This document shows positions 31,627 to 41,407 of a stretch of DNA of 64,000 nt, in pieces. The DNA is from Evansella vedderi (GTDB lineage: Bacteria; Bacillota; Bacilli; Bacillales; Salisediminibacteriaceae). The stretch covers positions 248,001 through 312,000 of the forward strand of contig NZ_JAUSUG010000001.1 of NCBI RefSeq assembly GCF_030813435.1, given 5' to 3'. The notes beneath the pieces are model-generated. The model saw only the letters and a program-made list of their open reading frames with translations, searched no databases and had not been told where the DNA came from. The translations under genes were made by a program, and so were the position numbers. The first letter of the stretch is position 1. Every line of letters starts with the position of its first letter.

Positions 31627-32094
31627 ATGGATACAAGCAGGCTTTTTCATACGTTAAATCAGAAAGTGCGCTTACTGACAAAGGAATTAAATGAAGTTTT
31701 ACAGCCATTTCAGTTGTTTTCGTCTCAATGGACGATTCTCTACATCCTTAGTGAAAAAGGGCCAATGTCCCAAACGGAAATATGGAAATATCTTGAGGTG
31801 GAGGCCCCAACGACCACCCGGACACTCGTGCGCATGGAAGCAAGCGGCTGGATTTATAGAAAACCAGGACGGGATAAGCGGGAGCGGATTGTGGAATTGA
31901 CGGAGACGGCAAAAGAAAAATATCCATCAATAAAAAAAACGGTGGAAAATCTGGAGCAACGACTCGTCTACCAACTATCAGACCAAGAACAACATCAGCT
32001 CCAGCAGCTTTTAGAGAAGTTGGAGGAAAATAGGAAGGACTCTGATTCAAATGACAACCAACAAGCAACCAATATGGACGAAAAATTTTCTTAG
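31627..32094 (+). CDS. MarR-family regulator of the adjacent MFS exporter
   Basis: The 155-residue winged-helix protein has FSSQWTILYILSEKGPMSQ, EVEAPTTTRTLVRMEASG and RDKRERIVELTETAKE. It ends with a charged coiled region. ATG 31627 is favoured over GTG 31615, with GGAGTGA upstream. The last 44 bases overlap the MFS gene, a strong sign of a common operon, as in many self-regulated drug-efflux units. Confidence 0.87.
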   Translation: MDTSRLFHTLNQKVRLLTKELNEVLQPFQLFSSQWTILYILSEKGPMSQTEIWKYLEVEAPTTTRTLVRMEASGWIYRKPGRDKRERIVELTETAKEKYPSIKKTVENLEQRLVYQLSDQEQHQLQQLLEKLEENRKDSDSNDNQQATNMDEKFS

Positions 32095-33265
32095 TATATC
32101 TTTTTTAAGTTTACTGGTATTTATTACCTTTTACACCTTATTAACAACCTTGCCTATTTACGTGATTTACAGTCTAGAAGGCACTGAAGCGCAGGCTGGG
32201 CTTGTGGTCACGATGATGCTTCTGTCTTCTATTCTTGTAAGGCCCTTTTCTGGAAACTTGATGGAGCGTCTTGGTAAGAGAAATGTTTTAATAGGCAGCA
32301 CCATTGCGTTCGCAGTGATTTCCTTAGGGTATATTTGGGTGGAACAGTTCGTTCCTCTGATGATACTGCGCTTCATGCATGGGGTAGCTTTCGGCCTTTT
32401 AACGACTACCACATCCACCATCGCCGCAGACATTCTTCCGGTCGAGCGCAAAGGTGAAGGGCTTGGTTACTTTACGTTGTTTATGAATATGGCAATTGTT
32501 ATCGGCCCATTTTTTGGCCTTACTCTCATTCAGTTAATCAGCTTTCAGCAATTATTTATCACCCTTAGTATTTTAGTAGTTTTTTCTGTTCTCTGTGCAA
32601 TGTTAGTAAAACTAAAGAACGTGGGCATCCCGGCACTCTCCACTGCGAAAAAAAAGCTGTCCATCCACGACTTCTTTGAATTCAAAGCAGTTCCTGTTTC
32701 CATCATCAGCGCCCTTGTCGCTTTTGCCTACGCAGGAATTCTTTCGTTTATTTCCGTTTACTCCGTAGAAATCGGGTTGGGCCACCTTTCCGGATACTTC
32801 TTTCTCGTATTCGCATTTATGATGCTTTTAACTAGGCCGTATCTAGGCAGATTATTTGATCAGCGGGGGCCACAAATTGTTATTATTCCATGTTTAATCA
32901 CTTTTTCTGCAGGCTTTATTATCTTAAGCGTGGCGGCAGAATCACCTTGGCTATTTTTGATCGCCGCTGGTGTGATTGGGGTCGGATACGGCTCGTTATT
33001 GCCATTCTTACTGTCGTTATCTATAAAAACTATTCCACCTAGCCGGAATGGTCACGGGACATCCACCTTTTTTACACTATATGATTCAGGAGTAGCGGCT
33101 GGCTCCTTCCTCCTAGGATTGATGGTCCCTTACATTGGCTTTTCCAATCTGTATATCTTTCTTGCCGGCCTTGTATTAGCCATTGCGGTAGTTTTTTATC
33201 TATACCAAAAACATATGGAAGCTAGAAAGAACAACGAGAAGAAGCAAGGCTCACGTGCTTGCTGA
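32051..33265 (+). CDS. MFS transporter, probable drug or metabolite exporter
   Basis: The 404-residue protein has 12 predicted membrane helices. MERLGKRNVLIGSTIAF carries the cytoplasmic loop 2-3 signature (G-x-x-x-D/E-R-x-G-R/K-like), and GRLFDQRGPQIVIIP repeats it in the second half. ATG 32051 lies inside the marR gene. Control by the MarR gene suggests efflux of a small organic compound. Substrate cannot be named. Confidence 0.88.
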   Translation: MTTNKQPIWTKNFLSISFLSLLVFITFYTLLTTLPIYVIYSLEGTEAQAGLVVTMMLLSSILVRPFSGNLMERLGKRNVLIGSTIAFAVISLGYIWVEQFVPLMILRFMHGVAFGLLTTTTSTIAADILPVERKGEGLGYFTLFMNMAIVIGPFFGLTLIQLISFQQLFITLSILVVFSVLCAMLVKLKNVGIPALSTAKKKLSIHDFFEFKAVPVSIISALVAFAYAGILSFISVYSVEIGLGHLSGYFFLVFAFMMLLTRPYLGRLFDQRGPQIVIIPCLITFSAGFIILSVAAESPWLFLIAAGVIGVGYGSLLPFLLSLSIKTIPPSRNGHGTSTFFTLYDSGVAAGSFLLGLMVPYIGFSNLYIFLAGLVLAIAVVFYLYQKHMEARKNNEKKQGSRAC

Positions 33266-33446
33266 GAACAATGGGTGACTGTCACCGCCCGAGTTTTTAG
33301 GAATCTTTGGGCACTCATGGTTCAGAATGTCTGTATTTCTTCATCTTAGAGTTACTTATATGCAATCATTCCCTTACCAAAAATTGAGTATAAGATGACC
33401 AATTTAAAAAATAATAAAAAAATAAAATATCATTGGAGGGAATAAA

Positions 33447-34445
33447 ATGGAGAAAAATGTAAAGTTATCGTCAACGGAGATAGCTGCTCTATGGACGGTA
33501 TACATGCAAGACAGTGCTTTTCGATGTTTTCTCAAACACTTTCTGAACACTGTGCAAGATGAAGAAATAAAGCCTATTTTACAACTATCTTTAGATGAAA
33601 CGGAGAGCCATTTAGAGAAAATATCCAACATATTTAAGGAAGAAAATTTTCCAATTCCAAATGGTTTTTCCGACGATGATATAGACTTGACTGCTCCTTC
33701 TTTATTTAATGACTCCTTTGCATTAAGTTTTGTGTATAGCAACGCTTCAATTGGTTTAATGGGTTATGGAAAATTAACTGCAACAATTGCTCGAGAGGAT
33801 GTTTTAGAATTTTTCTCGAATTGTTTAACGGGAGTAAATAATTTATACAAAAAATCAGTAAACCTAATGTTATCTAAAGGAATTTATGACCGCCCTCCAA
33901 CTATTCCATATCCTAATAAAATTGATTTTGTAGATGACAAGTCTTTTATAAGAGGTTGGCTTGGGGAACGTAGACCAATAAACGTAATAGAACTTACCGA
34001 GCTCTTTTTCAATATAGAAAGAAACTTTTTTGGTGTGGTGGTATTAACAGGGTTCAGTCAAGTTGTGAAAGATAAAGAAATAAGGGAGTATTTTATAAAA
34101 GGAAAGGATTTTGCTGAGAAACAAGCAGCTATATTTAATGACATTTTAAAAGAAGAGAATTTACTGGGTACGCTTCCTGTTGGTATGGAAGTAACTGACT
34201 CCACAACATCTCCATTTTCTGATAAGCTGATGCTATATATGGTCACATCCTTAAACTCAACTGCAATTGGTTTTATGGGATTTGGGTTAGGCACTTCGAT
34301 GAGAAGAGATTTAGGTGCTCACTATGCTAGAATTATGATGGAAATTATGAAGTTTTCAGAGGATGGAGCTAATCTTATAATAAACAGGAATTGGATGGAA
34401 CAACCACCCCAAGCACCTGATAGAGACTCCTTGGCTAAACAATAA
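33447..34445 (+). CDS. DUF3231 family protein
   Basis: The 332-residue protein is built of two similar halves of about 165 residues: one has SSTEIAALWTVYMQDSAFRC with SIGLMGYGKLTATIARED, the other has TELFFNIERNFFGVVVL with AIGFMGFGLGTSMRRDL. This duplicated, helix-rich pattern is that of DUF3231, common in Bacillaceae and ferritin-like in appearance. Function is unknown. TTGGAGGG precedes ATG 33447. It stands alone between the MFS exporter and the GntR gene. Confidence 0.82.
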   Translation: MEKNVKLSSTEIAALWTVYMQDSAFRCFLKHFLNTVQDEEIKPILQLSLDETESHLEKISNIFKEENFPIPNGFSDDDIDLTAPSLFNDSFALSFVYSNASIGLMGYGKLTATIAREDVLEFFSNCLTGVNNLYKKSVNLMLSKGIYDRPPTIPYPNKIDFVDDKSFIRGWLGERRPINVIELTELFFNIERNFFGVVVLTGFSQVVKDKEIREYFIKGKDFAEKQAAIFNDILKEENLLGTLPVGMEVTDSTTSPFSDKLMLYMVTSLNSTAIGFMGFGLGTSMRRDLGAHYARIMMEIMKFSEDGANLIINRNWMEQPPQAPDRDSLAKQ

Positions 34446-34690
34446 TTACGAAGTTTCTTTTTACTAACGGGTCGTAAGTAAAAATGATGAGCTGTAATAA
34501 TTTCAGTTCATTTTTTTATCTTACTCAATAGGGGGGCTTGGGGGAACGAAGGTTAGCTGTTTGAAAAACCGTATACGAGACAGGGACTATTTAATAAGTT
34601 TCCTTGTTTTGTACATCAACAAAGTTTTGATTTGTTTATTTAGTAATTTGCACCTCAATTAGTAATTTTCAGATTTTTTGATAAAAATGA

Positions 34691-34779
34691 TTGACGTAAA
34701 AAATTTAATAATGTAAGATGTAAACAATAAAACGCTTTCAAATTACATACGAGGGTTAGTTGTCGACAAGTATACAACT
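34691..34779 (+). promoter_or_regulatory. gntR promoter, cre-like site and GntR operator
   Basis: TTGACG (34691-34696) and TAAGAT (34714-34719), 17 bases apart, form a promoter. AAAACGCTTTCAA near 34728-34741 resembles a catabolite-repression (cre) site. At 34758-34779 AGTTGT...ACAACT is a palindrome containing TTGTCGACAA, repeated at 35559-35575 before the TRAP operon. The rest of the 34446-34690 gap shows no gene. Confidence 0.7.
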
Positions 34780-34854
34780 CTAGGTTTTACATACTTAGTA
34801 ATTCTAATCGGTAGATAATTAAAAGAAAGATGCTTAAAGAATTAGGTGAATATT

Positions 34855-35520
34855 ATGAATAGAGTTAATTACTCTTCTAGTGAGAGTCTAGGGGAACAAA
34901 TAGCAAATGTACTAAGGTTAAGAATTGTTAGCAAAGAAAGTACACCAGGAACAAAGATATCTGAAAATCAAATAGCAAAGGAATTCGAAACGAGTAGATC
35001 ACCAGTGCGTGATGCTTTGAAAATTCTTTCAAATGAGGGACTTATAAGACTGGAGAGAATGGGTGCAGTTGTTTTAGGACTTAATTCAACAGATTTATTA
35101 GAATTATATGAAGTAAGATACCTAATTGAAACATTTGCTATTAAGAGATTAATGGAGAATTATAAAGAAGATCTTATTATCTCATTAGTGAAAATTATAG
35201 ATAAGATGGATATTTGTGGTAAACACGGGGACTACAAGGAGTTCTCTGAGCTTGATTTTTTATTTCATGAAACACTCATTAAAGGAATTGAACACAACCG
35301 TATTAATCATTTATGGAATAGCATGAGTAAAGTTGTTAAATCGGTCATTCTTATAACAACAGAAAAGAGATTTCAAGGAAGAGTAGAAGAGTACCGTTAT
35401 GTTATAAAGACGCACCGCCAAATGATAGATGTTATAAAAACTAGGGATGTAAAACATATCGATAAAGTATTGAAGGAACATTTCAATGATGGTCATCTTT
35501 CAATTAAGAATTTATTATAA
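34855..35520 (+). CDS. GntR-family regulator, FadR/FCD type
   Basis: The 221-residue protein has an N-terminal winged helix (ISENQIAKEFETSRSPVRDA, LKILSNEGLIRLERMG) and an all-helical FCD ligand domain from about residue 80, with EVRYLIETFAIK, EFSELDFLFHETLIKG and THRQMIDVIKTRD; its Asp and His residues would bind metal and a carboxylate ligand. It most likely represses the TRAP transporter operon through the shared TTGTCGACAA sites and responds to the imported acid. AGGTG lies before ATG 34855. Confidence 0.9.
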   Translation: MNRVNYSSSESLGEQIANVLRLRIVSKESTPGTKISENQIAKEFETSRSPVRDALKILSNEGLIRLERMGAVVLGLNSTDLLELYEVRYLIETFAIKRLMENYKEDLIISLVKIIDKMDICGKHGDYKEFSELDFLFHETLIKGIEHNRINHLWNSMSKVVKSVILITTEKRFQGRVEEYRYVIKTHRQMIDVIKTRDVKHIDKVLKEHFNDGHLSIKNLL

Positions 35521-35558
35521 AGTTTAACAAATGACATTGCATCTATTTTTCGCTTAAA

Positions 35559-35584
35559 GTTGTCGACAAGTATACCGGTCGACA
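35559..35584 (+). promoter_or_regulatory. Second GntR operator, before the TRAP operon
   Basis: GTTGTCGACAAGTATAC is identical to the core of the site before gntR. TGTCGAC and GTCGACA also form a second inverted pair across 35561-35584. The rest of the gap to 35927 has no intact gene; a stretch near 35790-35890 reads as protein without stops (ERVTGSEKALTNYGVES) and may be decayed coding sequence. GCGAGT-AA-ACTCGC at 35881-35894 is a small perfect hairpin. Confidence 0.65.
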
Positions 35585-35927
35585 GAGGGTGAGACACTAT
35601 TGAATAAAATGAAAGCAGGTCTTTTTTGGAAGAAAGATAGAGATAGACCTAGTTAAGAAACAGTCTTTAGAGACAGGAGAAGCAGTTAGAAAACTAGTTT
35701 ACTAACTTAGAACATTTGATTGAAAAAGGGTTAGAAGGATATAGGTATCGTTAAATTGTAAATTAAAGGAAGGTGCATTGGAGTAGAACGAGTCACAGGC
35801 TCAGAGAAAGCGCTTACTAACTATGGTGTTGAATCAAATATTAAGCAGGTAGTTGAGAAAATGAATGACAAGGGATGTTCGCGAGTAAACTCGCACATTA
35901 TAAAAAAATCTTTAGGGGGATTTAAAC

Positions 35928-36974
35928 ATGAAAACATTTAAACTAGCAGCTTTAGCATTAGTGTTATTACTTGTACTTGCAGCATGTGGTGGCGGCAACG
36001 ATAACGCAGTGAACAGCAATGAAAACGATGGCGACAACGATACCAATGAAACAACAGAAGCAACTGCTGAAACAATCCAATGGAGAATGGGTCATTTATC
36101 TGCAGAAGATCATATTTGGCACCTTACATCTCTAAGATTTGCTGAATTAGTTAATGAAAAGACGAATGGACAAATTGAAATTGATATTTATCCAAATAAC
36201 CAATTAGGTGGAGAAACAGACGTATTAAACAGTATTCTAGCTGGTAATGTGGATTTACTAATTACTGGTGAGACGATGCAAAACTGGGCACCAAAAGCGG
36301 CATTACTTGCAGTACCGTACGCAATTAGAGATGCAGATCATTTAAGTGCCGTAGTTCAAGGTGAAATCGGTCGTGAAATTGAAGAAGAAATTATTGAGAA
36401 AGTAGGAGTAACGCCGTTATTTTACATGGAGCGTGCCCCTAGAAACTTAACATCTAATAAACCCATCAATTCACCTGACGACTTAAGTGGATTTAGAATG
36501 CGTGTTCCAAACGTACCATTATTCTTAGATGCTTGGGAAGCTGCAGGAGCAACACCACAGGTGATGGACTTTAACGAAGTATTCACTGGTTTACAGCAAG
36601 GTGTTATTCACGGTCAAGAAAACCCTGTTGATTTAATTCATAGTGCAGGTTTCTATGAAGTACAAGAATATGTGAACGTAACGGAGCATGTATATTCTTG
36701 GATTTATGTGGTAGTAGGAAATGAGCAATTCGCAACTTTATCTGATGAATTACAACAAGCTGTACTTGAAGCGGCTGAAGAAGCACAAACCTATGGTAAA
36801 GAATTATTTGAAGAAGAGATCCAAAATTACATCGATAGATTAAAAGCCGAAGGAATGACTTTTAATGAAGATGTAGACCAAAATGCGTTCCGTGAAGCAA
36901 TGGAACCAGCTATCGAAGCTTCTTTATCTGAAGAACAATTTGAGCTTTATCAAAGAATTATAGAAGTAGAATAA
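35928..36974 (+). CDS. dctP: TRAP transporter substrate-binding lipoprotein DctP
   Basis: The 348-residue protein starts with a lipoprotein signal ending LVLAACGGG, then a Glu/Asn/Asp-rich spacer. The DctP/TeaA-type solute-binding domain follows, with NNQLGGETDVLNSILAGNVD, MERAPRNLTSNKPI and the substrate-carboxylate Arg in GFRMRVPNVP. It captures an organic acid outside the cell for the DctQM permease. The dehydrogenases downstream suggest a hydroxy acid or sugar acid. GGGGGA precedes ATG 35928. Confidence 0.92.
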   Translation: MKTFKLAALALVLLLVLAACGGGNDNAVNSNENDGDNDTNETTEATAETIQWRMGHLSAEDHIWHLTSLRFAELVNEKTNGQIEIDIYPNNQLGGETDVLNSILAGNVDLLITGETMQNWAPKAALLAVPYAIRDADHLSAVVQGEIGREIEEEIIEKVGVTPLFYMERAPRNLTSNKPINSPDDLSGFRMRVPNVPLFLDAWEAAGATPQVMDFNEVFTGLQQGVIHGQENPVDLIHSAGFYEVQEYVNVTEHVYSWIYVVVGNEQFATLSDELQQAVLEAAEEAQTYGKELFEEEIQNYIDRLKAEGMTFNEDVDQNAFREAMEPAIEASLSEEQFELYQRIIEVE

Positions 36975-36990
36975 TAACTATTATAATTAT

Positions 36991-37022
36991 GAGGCGTATC
37001 AACTAGACGTTGATATGCCTCC
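36991..37022 (+). terminator. Intercistronic stem-loop between dctP and dctQ
   Basis: GAGGC-TATCAAC and GTTGATA-GCCTC pair around a five-base loop. Such hairpins after binding-protein genes protect the upstream message and partly stop transcription, giving more binding protein than permease. Confidence 0.7.
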
Positions 37023-37046
37023 TTTATAAAGGAAGGCGATGAGTGA

Positions 37047-37523
37047 ATGAAACCGCTGAAACTATTAGACCGTACGCTTGAAACATTAACCGCCATTTGT
37101 TTTATCGGTATTATTATCGTTGTTTTAACACAAATTTCCACAAGATTTTTACCTTTTTCCGCCGTTTGGACAGAAGAATTATCTAGATTTTTATTTATAT
37201 TCGCAGTATGTTTCGGTGCAACTATTGCAATGAGACGCCAAGAGTTTATTAGTGTTTATTTGATTTTGAATGTTATCCCGGAACGTTTCCGGAATTATTA
37301 TAAAGCTGTGCTCTCTTTAGTAGTTGCAGCCACTGCTTTCTTTATTGCCTACCATGGCTATACGTTTATGAAAATAGGTCAAGGACAAACATCAGCTACC
37401 ATGTCCATTGATATGTCTTATATTCATGCAGGTATCGGGTTGTCCATGATTTTTGTTGGATTTTATTCAATTATAAACGCCTATTACTTTATTAGAGATA
37501 GAAAGCTAGGTGAAGAGTCATGA
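37047..37523 (+). CDS. dctQ: TRAP transporter small permease DctQ
   Basis: The 158-residue protein has four hydrophobic segments. SAVWTEELSRFLFIF is the DctQ hallmark, followed by RRQEFISVYLI. It is the small membrane subunit that pairs with DctM. Its stop overlaps the dctM start by four bases (ATGA). Confidence 0.92.
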   Translation: MKPLKLLDRTLETLTAICFIGIIIVVLTQISTRFLPFSAVWTEELSRFLFIFAVCFGATIAMRRQEFISVYLILNVIPERFRNYYKAVLSLVVAATAFFIAYHGYTFMKIGQGQTSATMSIDMSYIHAGIGLSMIFVGFYSIINAYYFIRDRKLGEES

Positions 37524-38791
37524 TGGCAGCATTACTATTTTTTTCTTTTATAGTTTTGTTGTTTTTAGGAGTTCCAATTGCGTTTAGTTTAGCCTTATCC
37601 TCCATTATCTATTTATTGGTTGCTGATATCGGTCTAACGATTATCCCGCAGCGTATGTTTTCTGGAATAAATTCTTTCGTACTATTATGTATTCCAGGGT
37701 TTATCCTTGCCGGTAATTTAATGAATGCAAGTGGTATTACGGATCGAATTATTAGGTTTGCAAACAATTTATTAGGACATATTCGAGGCGGTCTAAGTTT
37801 GACAAATATCGGTGCATCAATGGGGTTCGCAGGTATTTCAGGAACAGCTTTAGCTGATACGGCTAGTATTGGATCTGTTATGATCCCCGCCATGAAAAAA
37901 CAAGGTTATGGAGCTGGCTTTTCTGCAGCGGTAACTTCATCATCTTCGACGATTGGACCAATTATCCCACCGTCTTTACCACTAATTATTGTCGGAACTC
38001 TTGCGACAGTCTCCATCGGTGACTTATTTTTAGCAGGAGCTGTCCCTGGTGTACTATTAGGTATTGGTCTTATGGCAGTGGCTTATTTTATTTCTGTTAA
38101 AAGAAATTATCCGAAAGAACCACGTAAGTCAGTTAAAGAGGTAACGAAATCTTTCTTTGATGCTTTCTGGGCAATATTAATGACAGTAATTATATTATAC
38201 GGTATTTTAGGTGGGTTCTTCACGCCAACAGAAGCCTCTATCGTTGCTGTAGTTTATGCGATGGTTATTGGGTTGTTTGTTTATGGAGAATTAAGTGCAA
38301 AAGATTTACCGAAAATTATCTTAAACTCCATGGTCAGTACAGCTTCTATCATGATGCTAGTAGGTTTTGCAAACCTATTTGGCTGGATTCTTGTTAGTGA
38401 GAGAATCCCAGTTTTAGTTGCAAACGGCATTATGAGTATTACAGAAAATCATATATTAATTATTTTATTAATTATTTTACTACTATTATTTGTTGGTACT
38501 TTCATGGAAACGATCGCAGCACTTGTTATTTTATTCCCGGTATTATTACCTGTTGCAACATCCATTGGCATGGATCCTGTTCACTTCGGAATCGTGATGG
38601 TGTTAACGTTAATTATTGGTTTATCTACACCACCAGTAGGTGTATGTTTATTCGTGGCATCAAGTATTGGAAAAGTGTCTATTTGGGAAACGACAAAAGA
38701 GCTGCTTCCATTCCTATTTGTAAGTTTAGTCGTATTACTTTTAGTAGCCTTTATCCCGCAAATTACATTGTTCTTACCTGGATTATTTTGA
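37520..38791 (+). CDS. dctM: TRAP transporter large permease DctM
   Basis: The 423-residue protein has about 12 membrane helices and the DctM signatures GFAGISGTALADTASIGSVM, TSSSSTIGPIIPPSLPLI and GLSTPPVGVCLFVAS. It forms the sodium-driven transport channel. It is coupled by a four-base overlap to dctQ and followed 24 bases later by a dehydrogenase gene. Confidence 0.93.
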   Translation: MMAALLFFSFIVLLFLGVPIAFSLALSSIIYLLVADIGLTIIPQRMFSGINSFVLLCIPGFILAGNLMNASGITDRIIRFANNLLGHIRGGLSLTNIGASMGFAGISGTALADTASIGSVMIPAMKKQGYGAGFSAAVTSSSSTIGPIIPPSLPLIIVGTLATVSIGDLFLAGAVPGVLLGIGLMAVAYFISVKRNYPKEPRKSVKEVTKSFFDAFWAILMTVIILYGILGGFFTPTEASIVAVVYAMVIGLFVYGELSAKDLPKIILNSMVSTASIMMLVGFANLFGWILVSERIPVLVANGIMSITENHILIILLIILLLLFVGTFMETIAALVILFPVLLPVATSIGMDPVHFGIVMVLTLIIGLSTPPVGVCLFVASSIGKVSIWETTKELLPFLFVSLVVLLLVAFIPQITLFLPGLF

Positions 38792-38815
38792 TTAATTTAT
38801 TTGGAGGTTTCGTTT

Positions 38816-39832
38816 ATGAAAGTTGTTAAAGTTAAGGAAGCAGGTTCAATAGAAGTTACAGAAAAAGAGAAGCCGGTACTCAATCACCCAAATGATGTTC
38901 TAGTAAAGGTGAAGCTCGTTGGCATCTGTGGCTCTGACATGCACATTTATCAAGGCACCAATCCTTTAGCCACATACCCAAGAATAATAGGGCATGAAGT
39001 TACAGGAGAAGTAGTTGAAATCGGTTCGGAGGTTACGTCGCTTAACGTTCAAGATAAAGTAGTCTTGGAACCGATCGATACTTGCGGTCAATGTTATGCA
39101 TGTCGTAATGGCAGACAAAACGTTTGTAATCAGTTGGAAGTGTATGGTGTTCATCGTGAAGGAGGAATGCAGGAGTATATCGTCGTTCCAGAGAAAAACC
39201 TTCATAAAGTACAAAAGAATATTCCTTTTGAAGAAGCTGTTTTAGTAGAACCATTAACAATTGGAGCACAGGCAAATTGGCGCGGCCAAGTCCAGGAAGG
39301 AGATACTGTCTTTATCCAAGGGGCTGGTCCTATCGGGATTTGCTGTTTAAAAATCGCAAAAGTGAAAGGCGCTACCTGCTTTATCTCAGATTTAAGTGAA
39401 GAGCGCTTGGAGTTTGCAAAACAGTGTGGAGCCGATGAAGTAATTAACGCCGGTAAGCAAGATGTAGAGAAAGTAATTATGGATTTAACTGCTGGCGAAG
39501 GTGCGAATGTAGTCATTGACGCTGTATGCCGTCCACAAACATTTGCATTAAGTGTAAACGTTGCATCCAATGCAGGTCGGGTAGTTGTCCTAGGGTTTGA
39601 TAAAAAGCCTTCACAAATACCGCAGCTTCCGATTACTAAAAAAGAAGTGACTATTGTCGGATCACGTCTGCAATCAAATCAATTCCCAAAGGTTGTTACC
39701 CTAATGAATGATGGGAAATTAAACGTGAATAATATGGTGACCCATCACTTTGAGATTGATCAAATAAAAGAGGCAATGAATTTCATTGAAGAACACCCTA
39801 ATGAAGTAAGAAAAGCGGTTATTGCATTTTAA
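38816..39832 (+). CDS. Zinc-dependent alcohol dehydrogenase (sorbitol/threonine dehydrogenase type)
   Basis: The 338-residue protein is a medium-chain dehydrogenase. [13 protein letters not shown] and [13 protein letters not shown] hold catalytic zinc ligands; [15 protein letters not shown] holds the structural zinc. The nucleotide-binding turn is [22 protein letters not shown] is at proper distance from ATG 38816. In the TRAP operon it probably oxidises a hydroxyl of the imported sugar acid or polyol, as in galactonate- and idonate-type clusters. Exact substrate unknown. Confidence 0.88.
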   Translation: MKVVKVKEAGSIEVTEKEKPVLNHPNDVLVKVKLVGICGSDMHIYQGTNPLATYPRIIGHEVTGEVVEIGSEVTSLNVQDKVVLEPIDTCGQCYACRNGRQNVCNQLEVYGVHREGGMQEYIVVPEKNLHKVQKNIPFEEAVLVEPLTIGAQANWRGQVQEGDTVFIQGAGPIGICCLKIAKVKGATCFISDLSEERLEFAKQCGADEVINAGKQDVEKVIMDLTAGEGANVVIDAVCRPQTFALSVNVASNAGRVVVLGFDKKPSQIPQLPITKKEVTIVGSRLQSNQFPKVVTLMNDGKLNVNNMVTHHFEIDQIKEAMNFIEEHPNEVRKAVIAF

Positions 39833-39837
39833 ACATT

Positions 39838-40010
39838 TATGAGGCTGGGACAAAAGTATTTTCACTAATAAGAAATCGAACAAACTATATGTAGGTGCAA
39901 TCTACCCGCTTTGGAAATATACTTCGCTTTCCGCGGGCGGCTGGTGAGCCTCCTCGTGCTAACGCACTGTGGGGTCTCACTCTGCCTCTGCTCCCGCAGG
40001 ACACTGATCA
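39838..40010. repeat. Bacillaceae intergenic repeat overlapping the glcD-like 3' end
   Basis: It runs from GAGGCTGGGACAAAAGT through CTTCGCTTTCCGCGGGCGGC and CTGTGGGGTCTCACTC to CTGCTCCCGCAGGACACTGA. It belongs to the same class as the cores at 20110-20190 and 54360-54480. It supplies the stop codon and last ten or so codons of the minus-strand oxidase gene. Confidence 0.8.
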
Positions 40011-41407
40011 AGTACATTCTTTGTTTTTTCTTCTAGTATTTCTGTAGTATCGAAGATTTTACCTGGGTTTAAAATATTATTTGGATCCAATACGTTTTTT
40101 ATACTTTTCATCACATCCAAGGCCACTCCATGTTGAAGAGACTGATACTTTTTTTTTCCTAAACCAACCCCGTGCTCACCGGTACAAGTCCCGCTACATA
40201 ACAAAGCGAACTTAACAATAGCCTCATTAAATTGATTTGCTTTTTCCATATCAAAAGAAGGCTTAGTATCAATTAAAATTCCAGCATGTAGGTTACCGTC
40301 ACCAATGTGACCGATGATATCACCTTGTAATCCAGATTCTTCTTTACATTTTCTAGTGAATTCCACTACTTCAGCTAGTTTAGATAAGGGAACACAAACA
40401 TCCGTATTCATAACTTGCTTTCCTGGATTTTGGTGAATGAGGGCATATAAAGAGTTATGCCTTGCTTCCCATAATCGATTCCTACCTGATGAGTTTGTTT
40501 CAAAATGTAACTGGTAGCATCCATTTTGATTAAACAATTTTTTAGTTAATTCCACGTCTGCAATAACAGATCCTTTACTCCCATGGAACTCTATAAATAG
40601 GGAAGTATCCTCGATGTAATTGGTATTACCTACATGATTTAAGTATTTAAGCGTTTTCCCTTCAACAAATTCAAGCCTAGCAATGGGGACACCCACAGTG
40701 AGTAGAGACTGAGCTGCATGGATAGCCTCATTTGTAGTTGGAAAGACTGCTCGAGCAGCGGTAATCACTTCTGGGATTCCATATACTTGAAGAGTTAACT
40801 CTGTGAAGATACCTAAAGTTCCTTCTGATCCAACAAATAATTCTGTTAAATTGTAGCCAGATGATGACTTTTTGGCATTCCCACCCGTTCGAATCACTCG
40901 ACCATCTGCCAATACAACCTCTAAATCTCTAACATTATCCTTCATCATGCCGTATCTAACTGTAGTAGTACCACTAGCATTTGTTGATGCCATTCCACCT
41001 AAGGTTGCGTCTGCACCTGGGTCAACGGAGAAAAATAAACCATATTTTCCAAGTTCCTTGTTTAATTGCACCCTAGTAACACCTGGTTGGACCTGTACTA
41101 AGAAATCTTCAGGGTTTATTTCTAGTATCTTGTTCATTTTCTTGAGATCAAGAGATATGCCTCCATTTACAGGGATTGCAGAACCTTCAAGACCTGAACC
41201 AATACCAAAGGGTGTTACAGCTATGTTATTTATATTTGCAAATTTTATAATTTCAATAATATCTTCTTTCTCTTCAGGAAAGATAACAACATCGGTAAAT
41301 CTTGCTGGATGGAAGGAGTCGTCTCTACTATGATTTAATAGGATTGTTTCATTCGTACTAACACGATCAGAAGGAATAATTTCTTTTAATTTATTTGCAA
41401 GATTCAT
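39977..41407 (-). CDS. FAD-linked oxidase, GlcD / D-lactate dehydrogenase family
   Basis: The 476-residue protein has an FAD-binding type 4 domain (FGIGSGLEGSAIPVNGGISL, GGMASTNASGTTTVRYGMM) and a C-terminal FAD oxidase domain (GDIIGHIGDGNLHAG, CTGEHGVGLGKKKY). Such enzymes oxidise D-2-hydroxy acids such as glycolate or D-lactate to 2-oxo acids. AGGAGG precedes ATG 41405-41407. It converges on the TRAP operon and may act on the same substrate. The last residues, DQCPAGAEAE, are encoded by an inserted repeat and probably replace a few native residues. Confidence 0.9.
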   Translation of the reverse strand: MNLANKLKEIIPSDRVSTNETILLNHSRDDSFHPARFTDVVIFPEEKEDIIEIIKFANINNIAVTPFGIGSGLEGSAIPVNGGISLDLKKMNKILEINPEDFLVQVQPGVTRVQLNKELGKYGLFFSVDPGADATLGGMASTNASGTTTVRYGMMKDNVRDLEVVLADGRVIRTGGNAKKSSSGYNLTELFVGSEGTLGIFTELTLQVYGIPEVITAARAVFPTTNEAIHAAQSLLTVGVPIARLEFVEGKTLKYLNHVGNTNYIEDTSLFIEFHGSKGSVIADVELTKKLFNQNGCYQLHFETNSSGRNRLWEARHNSLYALIHQNPGKQVMNTDVCVPLSKLAEVVEFTRKCKEESGLQGDIIGHIGDGNLHAGILIDTKPSFDMEKANQFNEAIVKFALLCSGTCTGEHGVGLGKKKYQSLQHGVALDVMKSIKNVLDPNNILNPGKIFDTTEILEEKTKNVLDQCPAGAEAE

